Assembly (NCBI GenBank): GCA_012964265.1
Contig: DTUH01000219.1
Location: 1-8,841 of the forward strand
From: Candidatus Lambdaproteobacteria bacterium
GTDB lineage: Bacteria > SAR324 > NAC60-12
DNA: 8,841 bases
Reading direction: 5' to 3'
Shown: positions 1 through 5,531 of the stretch, one piece after another
Layout: every line of letters begins with the position of its first letter
How positions within the stretch are numbered: position 1 is the first letter of the stretch
Program-made: the position numbers and the translations under genes
The notes under the pieces: generated by a model
What the model saw: the letters and a program-made list of their open reading frames with translations, nothing else
Database searches by the model: none
Told to the model about the DNA's origin: nothing

Positions 1-75
1 TTGATTATACGGTTACTCAATTAAAGGTCCAATCGTTTCCAAGCCCGACATTTAATTGAGTAACCGTATAATCAA
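1..75. repeat. Perfect 25-bp inverted repeat at the left edge
   Basis: Bases 1-25 are the exact reverse complement of bases 51-75, separated by a 25-base spacer (26-50). The right arm lies inside the coding sequence of the minus-strand beta-barrel-like gene. The left arm is its mirrored copy and supplies that gene's in-frame stop (TGA at 17-19). Because the repeat reaches base 1, 25 bp is a minimum arm length. There is no T-tract and the arms are AT-rich, so it does not look like a normal intrinsic terminator. A fold-back (template-switch) artefact at a contig end is the likeliest reading; a real inverted duplication is possible. Confidence 0.9.
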
Positions 76-481
76 TTGAATAAACCGCAGCCCCAGTCTT
101 AAAATCGTCCTTATGGATATTGTACATGGCTACACCGAAAGGAACATTAAATGAATTTCCAAAATAATATCTTCCAGTTAGTTCTGTTGTACTGAATTTC
201 CAAGTATCAGTTGTTTTTGTTGTTACATATGCTCCTGAACTATATGTTGTCGATGTGGTGGTAGTTTCTAATTTACCTGAGCCGTACACCAATCCAAAAG
301 TAAAGTCTTCACCTGGAAATTCAAGCACAAAAGGCGCTGATACCAAGTACATTAGATGAAGCCCGGTTTTCATTCCTAATCTTACCGACATGTCTTTTCT
401 GTTGGACGCAGAGTCGGCCGCAAAAGCGAGACCTCCGCAAAACAAAAATGAAAGGCAGAGTATGCTGATTATCTTTTTCAT
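17..481 (-). CDS. Small outer-membrane beta-barrel-like protein, 3' end probably truncated
   Basis: The 154-residue product starts with a classic Sec signal peptide: MKK, a hydrophobic core of about 15 residues, and a probable cleavage after AFA near residue 21. The mature part is made of alternating polar and hydrophobic stretches rich in Gly, Thr, Tyr and Phe, for example FTFGLVYGSGKL, a Thr/Ser-rich turn near residues 73-93, and LTGRYYFGNS. This pattern suits antiparallel strands of a small outer-membrane barrel. The last residues (NVGLGNDWTF) look like the start of a further strand, not a barrel end, and the stop lies inside the mirrored arm of the edge inverted repeat. The true gene is therefore probably longer. 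The ATG at 481 has a good ribosome site (AAGGGA, about 6 bases upstream). The specific function is unknown; it could be a porin-like or OmpA/OmpW-like protein. Confidence 0.7.
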   Translation of the reverse strand: MKKIISILCLSFLFCGGLAFAADSASNRKDMSVRLGMKTGLHLMYLVSAPFVLEFPGEDFTFGLVYGSGKLETTTTSTTYSSGAYVTTKTTDTWKFSTTELTGRYYFGNSFNVPFGVAMYNIHKDDFKTGAAVYSIDYTVTQLNVGLGNDWTFN

Positions 482-551
482 AGGTATCCCTTATTTTGAA
501 AAAGTGTTTAGTGAAAACGGCAGAAAAACAGACCGCATGAGTAACAACAAC

Positions 552-581
552 AGCCTACACTTTTCCTTATCTTTATGTCAA
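552..581 (-). promoter_or_regulatory. Candidate sigma70-type promoter for the beta-barrel-like gene
   Basis: On the minus strand a perfect -35 box TTGACA (576-581) is followed after 18 bases by TAGGCT (552-557), which matches TATAAT at three of six positions. Transcription would begin near 545 and leave a leader of about 65 bases before the ATG at 481. The -35 box is strong and the -10 box is weak. Confidence 0.45.
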
Positions 582-751
582 GCTCTATTTTGCTTATCAT
601 CCAGAAATAATTCAATGCCTCCTGGACAGCCGAATCTACGTAAGCTTTAAGCCATTTTTTTTACTTGAATGCATAATTACCAGACATGATCCGCACTGAC
701 TTTCTGTTTTCTTCACCAATGTAATAATCTTTCAAAACAGGCGCTTTTCTC

Positions 752-780
752 TTGTCAGCATAAAGTTTCAGGAGTATATG
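752..780 (+). promoter_or_regulatory. Candidate sigma70-type promoter upstream of gspF
   Basis: TTGTCA (752-757, five of six to TTGACA) and TATATG (775-780, four of six to TATAAT) are separated by 17 bases. Transcription would start near 787, giving a leader of about 94 bases before the TTG at 881. That leader would contain the GC-rich palindrome at 810-827. The -10 box overlaps the ribosome site of the small ORF at 783, so this promoter could not express that ORF. Confidence 0.45.
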
Positions 781-782
781 TA

Positions 783-863
783 ATGAAGGCAAAGAAGTTT
801 CAGAGTAGGGGCACGGCATACCGTGCCGGTCAACAGTTTCTGAGTTTCAAAGTATTAATCTGA
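783..863 (+). CDS. Possible 26-residue basic leader ORF
   Basis: An ATG at 783 has GGAG eight bases upstream (771-774) and opens a frame of 26 codons ending TGA at 861-863, 17 bases before the gspF TTG. The product would be basic, starting MKAKKFQSRG, with no recognisable domain. The GC-rich palindrome at 810-827 lies inside it. If real, its translation could couple to gspF, which lacks a good ribosome site of its own. Against it: very short, no recognised relatives, and an interrupting repeat. It may be chance. Confidence 0.2.
   Translation: MKAKKFQSRGTAYRAGQQFLSFKVLI
807..830. repeat. GC-rich REP-like palindrome
   Basis: GGCACGG (810-816) and CCGTGCC (821-827) form a perfect 7-bp stem around the loop CATA, preceded by TAGG. 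The core resembles a TAGGGGCACGGCATGCCGTG-type palindrome I remember as dispersed in many bacterial genomes; here the outer right arm has decayed (GGTC instead of a CCCTA-like end). It stands out in an AT-rich gap. There is no T-tract on either side, so it is not a standard terminator. Confidence 0.5.
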
Positions 864-880
864 AAAGAAATTAAAAAGAC

Positions 881-2050
881 TTGGTACATTTTTACTGGGA
901 AGGAACGGAGACGAGCGGTGCTCAGCACGAAGGCGCGCTTGAGGCACAAAACCTGGCCGAGGCTAAAGAAATACTCCTGCGCGAAGGTTTTTTCAGGGTT
1001 CGCTTCTGGAAAATTGAGCGCACACGTTTGCACCGGGTTTTAAACAATAATGAAGTCACAGAATTTTTACTGCAACTGCACCGTCTGCTGAAATCCGGAG
1101 TTGAACTGGATGATGCTCTGGGATTTGCGTTACATGAGCAAAAGGATCGTTTTTTGAGTTTCCTGCTTTGCCGGATGCGCCAGGATTTACGGAATGGACT
1201 TTCATTAAGCAACGCCTTACAACGCTACCGCGCCTTTCCACAGATTGTCGGAAAAATGATTGAGGTCGCGGAAAGTTCCGGACGGCTTCCGGAAGTTCTA
1301 GGGATGCTGCTGGATTTTTACCAGTTTCAACAATCAATAATTCGGGAACAAAAACGTTTGCTTAATTATCCTCTGGTGGTCTTCAGTATCTTTCTTGTGC
1401 TGTCGCTGGGCTCTGTTATATTTATGGTGCCAATGTTTAAACGAATGTACGTTGGACTCGGTGACGAGTTGTTTTGGTTGACGCGCATACTTGTCGATTT
1501 TAGTAACTCGCTCCGATTTCATCCGGAAAACTGGCTTGCAGGTGCGCTGCTTTCCGGAACTCTGATTGTTTTTGTTTCCAGATTACTTGGCTGGTCATGG
1601 CTCCTGAATCTGATTCCCGGTGGAAAGCGTTTGCAGGAAAGTGTGCGCATGCTGTTTTACAGCAGAGGAATGGAAATCATGCTCAGCACAGGAGTTCACC
1701 TGCAGGAGGCTCTCGCTCTTGCAGAAGAGTTGCTGCCGAAACTGCTGCGCAAACAGATTGCTCCGGTACGTGAAGCGGTTGATTCCGGAAAGTCGCTGCG
1801 CGAAGCTTATTCCATGGTGCCAATATTTTCGCCGATGTTTGTCAAAATGATTGCACTAGGCGAATCCAGTGGACACCTTCCCTCAAGTTTTGCACGAATC
1901 GGTACACAGAATCAGGAACACCTGAAAAAAATAATGGCATGGGCAAATACGCTGATTGAGCCGATTTTAATGATTTTGATTGCTTTGGGTGTTCTTGGAT
2001 TTCTCTTATCAATGTACCTTCCTTTGTTCAGAATGGCTGAGCGCTTCTGA
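881..2050 (+). CDS. gspF: GspF/PilC-family inner-membrane platform protein
   Basis: The 389-residue product has the family layout: a cytoplasmic N-terminal segment (1-50), a first T2SSF helical domain (about 52-160), membrane segments near 163-187 and 214-237, a second T2SSF domain (about 257-358) and a final membrane segment (359-382). The paired domains carry the repeated signatures LLKSGVELDDAL / LSTGVHLQEALAL and AESSGRLPEVL / GESSGHLPSSF. Family members form the inner-membrane platform that couples the secretion or pilus-assembly ATPase to pseudopilin or pilin polymerisation. Length is near the usual 400. The TTG at 881 is the only sensible start: an in-frame stop sits at 872-874, no in-frame ATG follows for a long way, and the N-terminus aligns from there. 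No SD is clear. No gspE, gspD or pilin gene is nearby, so it cannot be assigned to type II secretion or type IV pili. Its 3' end overlaps the convergent Nudix gene. Confidence 0.9.
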   Translation: MVHFYWEGTETSGAQHEGALEAQNLAEAKEILLREGFFRVRFWKIERTRLHRVLNNNEVTEFLLQLHRLLKSGVELDDALGFALHEQKDRFLSFLLCRMRQDLRNGLSLSNALQRYRAFPQIVGKMIEVAESSGRLPEVLGMLLDFYQFQQSIIREQKRLLNYPLVVFSIFLVLSLGSVIFMVPMFKRMYVGLGDELFWLTRILVDFSNSLRFHPENWLAGALLSGTLIVFVSRLLGWSWLLNLIPGGKRLQESVRMLFYSRGMEIMLSTGVHLQEALALAEELLPKLLRKQIAPVREAVDSGKSLREAYSMVPIFSPMFVKMIALGESSGHLPSSFARIGTQNQEHLKKIMAWANTLIEPILMILIALGVLGFLLSMYLPLFRMAERF

Positions 2051-2689
2051 ATCAAAGGGAAGTTCATCTCCGGAATAATCCAAGGTTCTTTCCATCCAGG
2101 TTGGAGAGTCCGGATGATGTACCGGAAAATCCGGAACATGACCCAAACCGATTTCAAGCAGACGCAAAATCAATTTAGAGGTCAGCCCCCAAATATCATA
2201 ACCCTCATAATCAAAATGATGCGCGAGTACGGTCGCAATCGGTGTTTTGAATTCCTCAGTCCAGTGCTGATCACTTTTCATGAAAAATGAGAGAGGCGCC
2301 TTGAAGACTGCTTCGATTTCTTCCTCATTCGGAACCGGGATAAAATCATCCGGAATGAGACCTACAAAAGGCGTGACCAAATAATAATGGAGCGAAAGGA
2401 TTTGATCCAGAGTTCCGATAATTTCCACTTTTTCCGGAAGAAGCCCAATTTCTTCATGAGTTTCACGGAGCGCAGTTTCCAGCGAATTCGCGTCCTGGGC
2501 ATCCTGTTTTCCGCCCGGAAACGAAACTTGTCCCGCATGTGAATTCAACTTCTCTGAACGCTGAGTGAGCATGACAAAAAGCTCACCTTCACATTCCAGT
2601 AAAGGAATCAGCACGGATGCACGTTTTTGGATATGAGAATTTATCCGCGGTTGATGGTCAGCAAGACCTTGCCTCAATTTCGTTAACAT
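2009..2689 (-). CDS. nudL: Nudix hydrolase, probable CoA diphosphatase (NudL family)
   Basis: Family members cleave coenzyme A, often oxidised CoA, to 3',5'-ADP and 4'-phosphopantetheine with a divalent metal. The subfamily signature is clear at residues 39-60: LTQRS, then HAGQVSFPGG. The Nudix box continues to about residue 83 with the metal-binding R75-E76 and E79-E80 (ALRETHEEIGL). Downstream VTPFVGLIP (105-113) and EEIEAVFKAPL match the NudL core, and YDIWGLTSKLILRLL resembles its C-terminal helix. At 226 residues it is about 30 longer than the E. coli enzyme, mostly as a polar, acidic tail after residue 188. The ATG at 2689 fits the family N-terminus (QKRASVLIPLL); the ribosome site is weak (CAGG close to the ATG). 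The end overlaps gspF by 42 bp tail to tail. Confidence 0.9.
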   Translation of the reverse strand: MLTKLRQGLADHQPRINSHIQKRASVLIPLLECEGELFVMLTQRSEKLNSHAGQVSFPGGKQDAQDANSLETALRETHEEIGLLPEKVEIIGTLDQILSLHYYLVTPFVGLIPDDFIPVPNEEEIEAVFKAPLSFFMKSDQHWTEEFKTPIATVLAHHFDYEGYDIWGLTSKLILRLLEIGLGHVPDFPVHHPDSPTWMERTLDYSGDELPFDSEALSHSEQRKVH

Positions 2690-2824
2690 GGTGCCTGAAC
2701 AAAAAAGATAATTGCATTCAGATTTCAGTAATCAGCCGACAGCTGAATTTTCAGACTTTGATCGCATGATTCTAAAAAAAATAAACAACAGAAGGGTTGA
2801 GACAGCTTAGCTGCTAAAAACAAA
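2690..2824. other. Short gap upstream of the Nudix gene
   Basis: This 135-bp AT-rich gap separates the small helical protein gene from the Nudix gene, both on the minus strand. Read on the minus strand, CAAC-GTTG (a 4-bp stem around 2785-2800) precedes a T-rich run at about 2775-2783, which could act as a weak terminator. No good promoter for the Nudix gene was found. Confidence 0.3.
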
Positions 2825-3259
2825 TCACGGAATAAAAAATCGGTCTTTGTTTTTCTGCCAGTAAGTTTTGACAATTTTATGAATTTTCCTGCTTGCTTCG
2901 TATGAAGTTTTTGCGAATGCCGGAGTGAACTGGATATTTTTTGGACGTGTGTGTCCCAGTAAATCTCGATTCAGAGCACTGTCAAGTACATCACACTGCA
3001 CTCGTGTTATTTCAACTTCAGGTGCGACAGAACTGCATAAATTAAGCATTTCCGTTGAAGAATATGCCGGAAGCTGAAAATGACCTAGTGCCTGTAAAAT
3101 TGAACTGTAGGCATTGATCGCTGCTTGATTGCTCAGCAGACAACTGGTGTCCGGATTTGTTTTGATAAAAGATTTGGCCATTTCCAAATCCTCCCCGGAC
3201 TGCTCCCACGTCACTTGCGCACGGTGAATACTTCGTTCAGATTCTTGCGCTTTTTGCAT
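2825..3259 (-). CDS. Uncharacterised helical protein, possibly HEPN-like
   Basis: Not recognised with certainty. From the ATG at 3259 the product is 144 residues, predicted mostly helical and without signal peptide or membrane segment. An early Trp followed by SGEDLEMAKSFI, then SNQAAINAYSSILQALGHFQLP, and a late helix YEASRKIHKIVKTYWQKNKDRFF recall the arrangement of HEPN four-helix proteins (an opening W-x-x-A/S-x-x-D-L helix, then a central AA-x-x-A helix). The RX4-6H motif of RNase HEPN toxins is not visible, so nuclease activity is not supported. A TTG at 3325 would extend it by 22 codons into the end of pyrE; the ATG avoids overlap, though neither start has a good SD. It lies 28 bp after pyrE on the same strand and may be co-transcribed. 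No partner nucleotidyltransferase gene is adjacent. Confidence 0.6.
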   Translation of the reverse strand: MQKAQESERSIHRAQVTWEQSGEDLEMAKSFIKTNPDTSCLLSNQAAINAYSSILQALGHFQLPAYSSTEMLNLCSSVAPEVEITRVQCDVLDSALNRDLLGHTRPKNIQFTPAFAKTSYEASRKIHKIVKTYWQKNKDRFFIP

Positions 3260-3287
3260 GATTGTGTTACAAGAGATGTATTGTTTA

Positions 3288-3962
3288 CTAAGAACGGACG
3301 CTGTGTTGTGCGAGATAATTCTCAATTTTTATAAAAGTAGATTCGTTCAGCACAACTGATCCGTCTATTTTTCGATTTTTCAAATATGCGCAGATTTCGC
3401 GGATCGTGATGATTGACCAGACAGGAACACCGGTTTTTTGCTGAAACTCCGCAATCGCGTCATTACCATGTGAATTTTTTTCCATGCGGTCCAGGGCTAC
3501 AAGAACACCGGAAAAATCAACCCCGCAGAGTTCCCGAATCAGCGCGACTGACTCGATTTTTGTAAGTCCATCGGTGATCACATCATCAACCATGACCACG
3601 GAATCCCGCGCAAGCGGCAACTGACCGACAAGAATTCCCTGATCACCATGTGTCTTTTTCTCTTTTCGATTAAAGAAATATCCGATATTCTTGTTAAGTC
3701 TGCCGGACAAAGCACTTGCAGAAGAAACACACAGAGGGATACCCTTGTAGGCCGGGCCAAAAATCAAAGTGCAGTTTTGAGCATTTTCCGCAATTGCCTC
3801 GGCATAGAATAAACCCAGCTCTTCAATCAGGGGACCGTTATTAAATTTTGAGGAGTTGAAAAAATACGGAGAAATACGCCCGCTTTTGAGAGTGAACTCT
3901 CCAAACTGAAGAGCGTCTGCACGTACAAGAAATTCGGCAAATTCTTTTTTGTAGCTTTGCAT
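3288..3962 (-). CDS. pyrE: Orotate phosphoribosyltransferase
   Basis: PyrE transfers ribose-5-phosphate from PRPP to orotate to make OMP, the fifth step of de novo pyrimidine synthesis, in the cytoplasm. The 224-residue protein (E. coli 213) shows the family features in order: FTLKSGRISPYFFNSSKF (23-40), FGPAYKGIPL (68-77) with the conserved Lys73, the flexible catalytic loop FNRKEKKTHGDQG (97-109), and the PRPP-binding motif VVMVDDVITDGLT (122-134). The motif departs from the usual VDDVITAGTA after the two Asp residues. The C-terminal ALDRMEK and VWSIITIREICAYL segments also match. The ATG at 3962 fits the family N-terminus (KKEFAEFLV) but has no clear SD. A TATAAG box at 3992-3997 may be its -10. 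No recognisable pyrimidine attenuator or PyrR site was found. Confidence 0.95.
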   Translation of the reverse strand: MQSYKKEFAEFLVRADALQFGEFTLKSGRISPYFFNSSKFNNGPLIEELGLFYAEAIAENAQNCTLIFGPAYKGIPLCVSSASALSGRLNKNIGYFFNRKEKKTHGDQGILVGQLPLARDSVVMVDDVITDGLTKIESVALIRELCGVDFSGVLVALDRMEKNSHGNDAIAEFQQKTGVPVWSIITIREICAYLKNRKIDGSVVLNESTFIKIENYLAQHSVRS

Positions 3963-3991
3963 TCTAAATCGGCGGTTATTTTTGATGGCGT

Positions 3992-3997
3992 CTTATA
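3992..3997 (-). promoter_or_regulatory. Possible -10 box for pyrE
   Basis: On the minus strand TATAAG matches TATAAT at five of six positions and would start transcription near 3985, about 23 bases before the pyrE ATG. No convincing -35 hexamer lies 16-18 bases upstream, so it is weakly supported. Confidence 0.25.
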
Positions 3998-4049
3998 AAG
4001 TCCTAAAACCGTGTGGATTTCAGACTTATTACGAGACTGTCATTTGTGA

Positions 4050-4068
4050 GTTATGTTTACAGCATAAC
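4050..4068. promoter_or_regulatory. Dyad in the pyrE-cysE divergent gap
   Basis: GTTATG (4050-4055) and CATAAC (4063-4068) form a perfect 6-bp dyad with a 7-base spacer, about 50 bp before the acetyltransferase start. An overlapping outer pair ACTGT (4036-4040) / ACAGT (4067-4071) is also present. The position suits an operator or a short hairpin serving either divergent gene. I do not recognise it as a known regulator site, and in AT-rich DNA it could be chance. Confidence 0.25.
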
Positions 4069-4115
4069 AGTTAGTTTCATTCAACTCAATTCCGGAACAT
4101 TATTTCTTAAACGAA

Positions 4116-5072
4116 ATGACCCCGGATTATCATTTTCAAAACAGTAAAAAAACTATGCCAACTGAACAGGAAATAAGGCTTCAAAAAACAATCGATGCAT
4201 TGATTGAATCTTATAGTGAACATCCAGAAATCGAACATATCGGCACCATCGATTTGCCGGCCAAGGAAAATATTGTTACGCTAGTTGAAGATATTCAGGT
4301 GCTCCTGTTTCCGGGCTTAATACGGCAGGAATCTTTTGATTATCTAAATTTACCCCATGTGGTTGGACAACACACGGTCTCCATTTTGTACCGTCTCAAA
4401 GAAGCCATTGAAATGGTTCTCTGCTGGAAGGCAACTGAGGAAGGAAAACGCTGTGAGGAACTGCCTGAATTTGGAGATCAAGTTGAAAACATTGCTTTTG
4501 AATTTTTGGAATATCTACCAGAACTGCGTGATATTCTTTCAGACGATGTTGACGCGATTCTAAGAGGTGATCCCGCTTCTGTGAGCAAACGTGAAATTGT
4601 ATTGGCCTATCCCGGACTTCAGGCAGTGAGCGTCTTTAGAATTGCTCATTTTTTACACCTGAGAGGGGTACCTTTGATTCCACGAATCATGACTGAACAC
4701 GTCCACTCTAAAACAGGAATTGACATTCATCCGGGTGTTACAATTGGAAAGGGTCTCATGATTGATCACGGTACAGGAATTGTGATCGGCGAAACCACAA
4801 TTATCAAGGATCAGGTTCGGATCTATCAGGGAGTAACATTGGGCGCGCTAAGTCCGCAGCATTCACTGGCTAATCCCGGCCTAAAACGCCACCCGACAAT
4901 TGAGAACAACGTAATAGTTTATTCCGGCGCAACAATTTTAGGCGACGTGGTGATTGGAGAGGGCTCAATTATTGGCGGAAATGTGTGGCTGACACACAGC
5001 ACCGAACCTCACAGTCGGGTTTTTCTGAAAGACGCTGACTCTGCCCTGGAAGTAAGAGTGAAGGCAGTTTAG
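4116..5072 (+). CDS. cysE: Serine O-acetyltransferase, long N-terminal form
   Basis: The enzyme acetylates L-serine from acetyl-CoA to O-acetylserine, the precursor of cysteine. The N-terminal helical domain (about 20-190, with LLFPG at 63-67 and AYPGLQAVSVFRIAHFLH at 164-181) leads into a left-handed beta-helix of hexapeptide repeats (about 202-295). The catalytic pair is visible: Asp203 in DIHPG and His218 in IDHGTG, 15 residues apart as Asp143/His158 are in E. coli CysE. The acetyl-CoA-side His259 sits in KRHPTI. The end GGNVWLTHSTEPHSRVFLK replaces the usual GVPAR tail, as in the longer Bacteroidetes-type enzymes. At 318 residues it exceeds E. coli CysE (273) mainly at the N-terminus. Starts at 4116 or 4155 are both possible; neither has an SD, and 4155 would give 305 residues. 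No cysK is adjacent. Confidence 0.93.
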   Translation: MTPDYHFQNSKKTMPTEQEIRLQKTIDALIESYSEHPEIEHIGTIDLPAKENIVTLVEDIQVLLFPGLIRQESFDYLNLPHVVGQHTVSILYRLKEAIEMVLCWKATEEGKRCEELPEFGDQVENIAFEFLEYLPELRDILSDDVDAILRGDPASVSKREIVLAYPGLQAVSVFRIAHFLHLRGVPLIPRIMTEHVHSKTGIDIHPGVTIGKGLMIDHGTGIVIGETTIIKDQVRIYQGVTLGALSPQHSLANPGLKRHPTIENNVIVYSGATILGDVVIGEGSIIGGNVWLTHSTEPHSRVFLKDADSALEVRVKAV

Positions 5073-5094
5073 TGCAAAATTATTAAAAAACGGA

Positions 5095-5122
5095 TTGACA
5101 AAGCATAAAATAGGTCTAAAGT
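5095..5122 (+). promoter_or_regulatory. Promoter of the clpS-clpA-rsmE operon
   Basis: A perfect TTGACA (5095-5100) is followed after 16 bases by TAAAGT (5117-5122, four of six to TATAAT). Transcription would begin near 5129 and leave a leader of about 85 bases. The gap is otherwise AT-rich. This is the best promoter in the window. Confidence 0.6.
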
Positions 5123-5213
5123 GCAATTGTATGCATAAAAGCAATTTGTGTAAAATAAACAGGCTGAGACTGGTTTAGTTTGATATTTTGAGTTAGTTGT
5201 CAGGAAAATACGC

Positions 5214-5522
5214 ATGGGCGAAATTGAAATTGAAGAGCGGCTAACGACTAAAACAAGGCGCAAAATGAAGCCGCCGCAGAGTTACAAAGTGTTGCTTCAT
5301 AATGACAATTATACCACCATGGAATTTGTGGTATTTATCCTGGAAACCGTGTTTAAAAAAAGTTTGACCGAGGCAACTCAGATTATGATTCATGTTCATG
5401 AAAACGGAATTGGAGTATGCGGTTCCTACTCTTTTGAAGTTGCGGAAACAAAAGTGGAATCTGTGCACGGACTTGCAGGGCAATACGAATATCCTCTGCA
5501 GGCAACAATGGAAGAAAATTGA
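5214..5522 (+). CDS. clpS: ClpA adaptor protein ClpS
   Basis: ClpS binds proteins with destabilising N-terminal residues (the N-degron pathway) and delivers them to ClpA for degradation by ClpAP; it also blocks other ClpA substrates. The 102-residue protein has the expected flexible, charged N-terminal tail (1-20) followed by the core fold. The pocket residues are present: Asn30 and Asp31 in HNDNYTTMEFV, the gate residue Met36, and His62 in HVHENGIGVCG, matching E. coli N34, D35, M40 and H66. The position of E. coli D36 is Asn32 here. The strand SYSFEVAETKVESV and the final EYPLQATMEE also match the family. The ATG at 5214 has AGGA eight bases upstream. It is the first gene of the operon, 9 bp before clpA. 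Confidence 0.96.
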   Translation: MGEIEIEERLTTKTRRKMKPPQSYKVLLHNDNYTTMEFVVFILETVFKKSLTEATQIMIHVHENGIGVCGSYSFEVAETKVESVHGLAGQYEYPLQATMEEN

Positions 5523-5531
5523 GTTTACGTG

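Larger units (their letters stand above)
482..880. other. Gene-poor gap between the beta-barrel-like gene and gspF
   Basis: This 399-bp gap separates two divergent genes. It holds a candidate reverse promoter (552-581), a candidate forward promoter (752-780), a GC-rich palindrome (810-827) and a possible 26-codon ORF (783-863). A forward open frame crossing 390-650 overlaps the 5' part of the beta-barrel-like gene antisense, has no recognisable protein features and is not treated as a gene. The stretch from about 600 to 740 shows nothing convincing beyond a T-run near 653-661. Confidence 0.7.

Noticed and set aside
390..650. Forward 86-codon frame
   Set aside because: It overlaps the beta-barrel-like gene antisense, covers its promoter and ribosome site, and has no recognisable protein features.
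2765..2815. Possible terminator or hairpin (CAGC-TTA-GCTG and CAAC-GTTG)
   Set aside because: Stems are only 4 bp. The first is followed by A rather than T on the plus strand and the second is too weak to call as a terminator.
3257..3325. TTG-initiated extension of the helical protein into pyrE
   Set aside because: The added 22 codons overlap pyrE in another frame, have no SD and are unneeded for the domain; the ATG at 3259 is preferred though not proven.
5073..5213. Interrupted AATTG/CAATT and TGC-rich repeats before clpS
   Set aside because: Five-base matches in AT-rich DNA are expected by chance and show no extended pairing or riboswitch-like layout.
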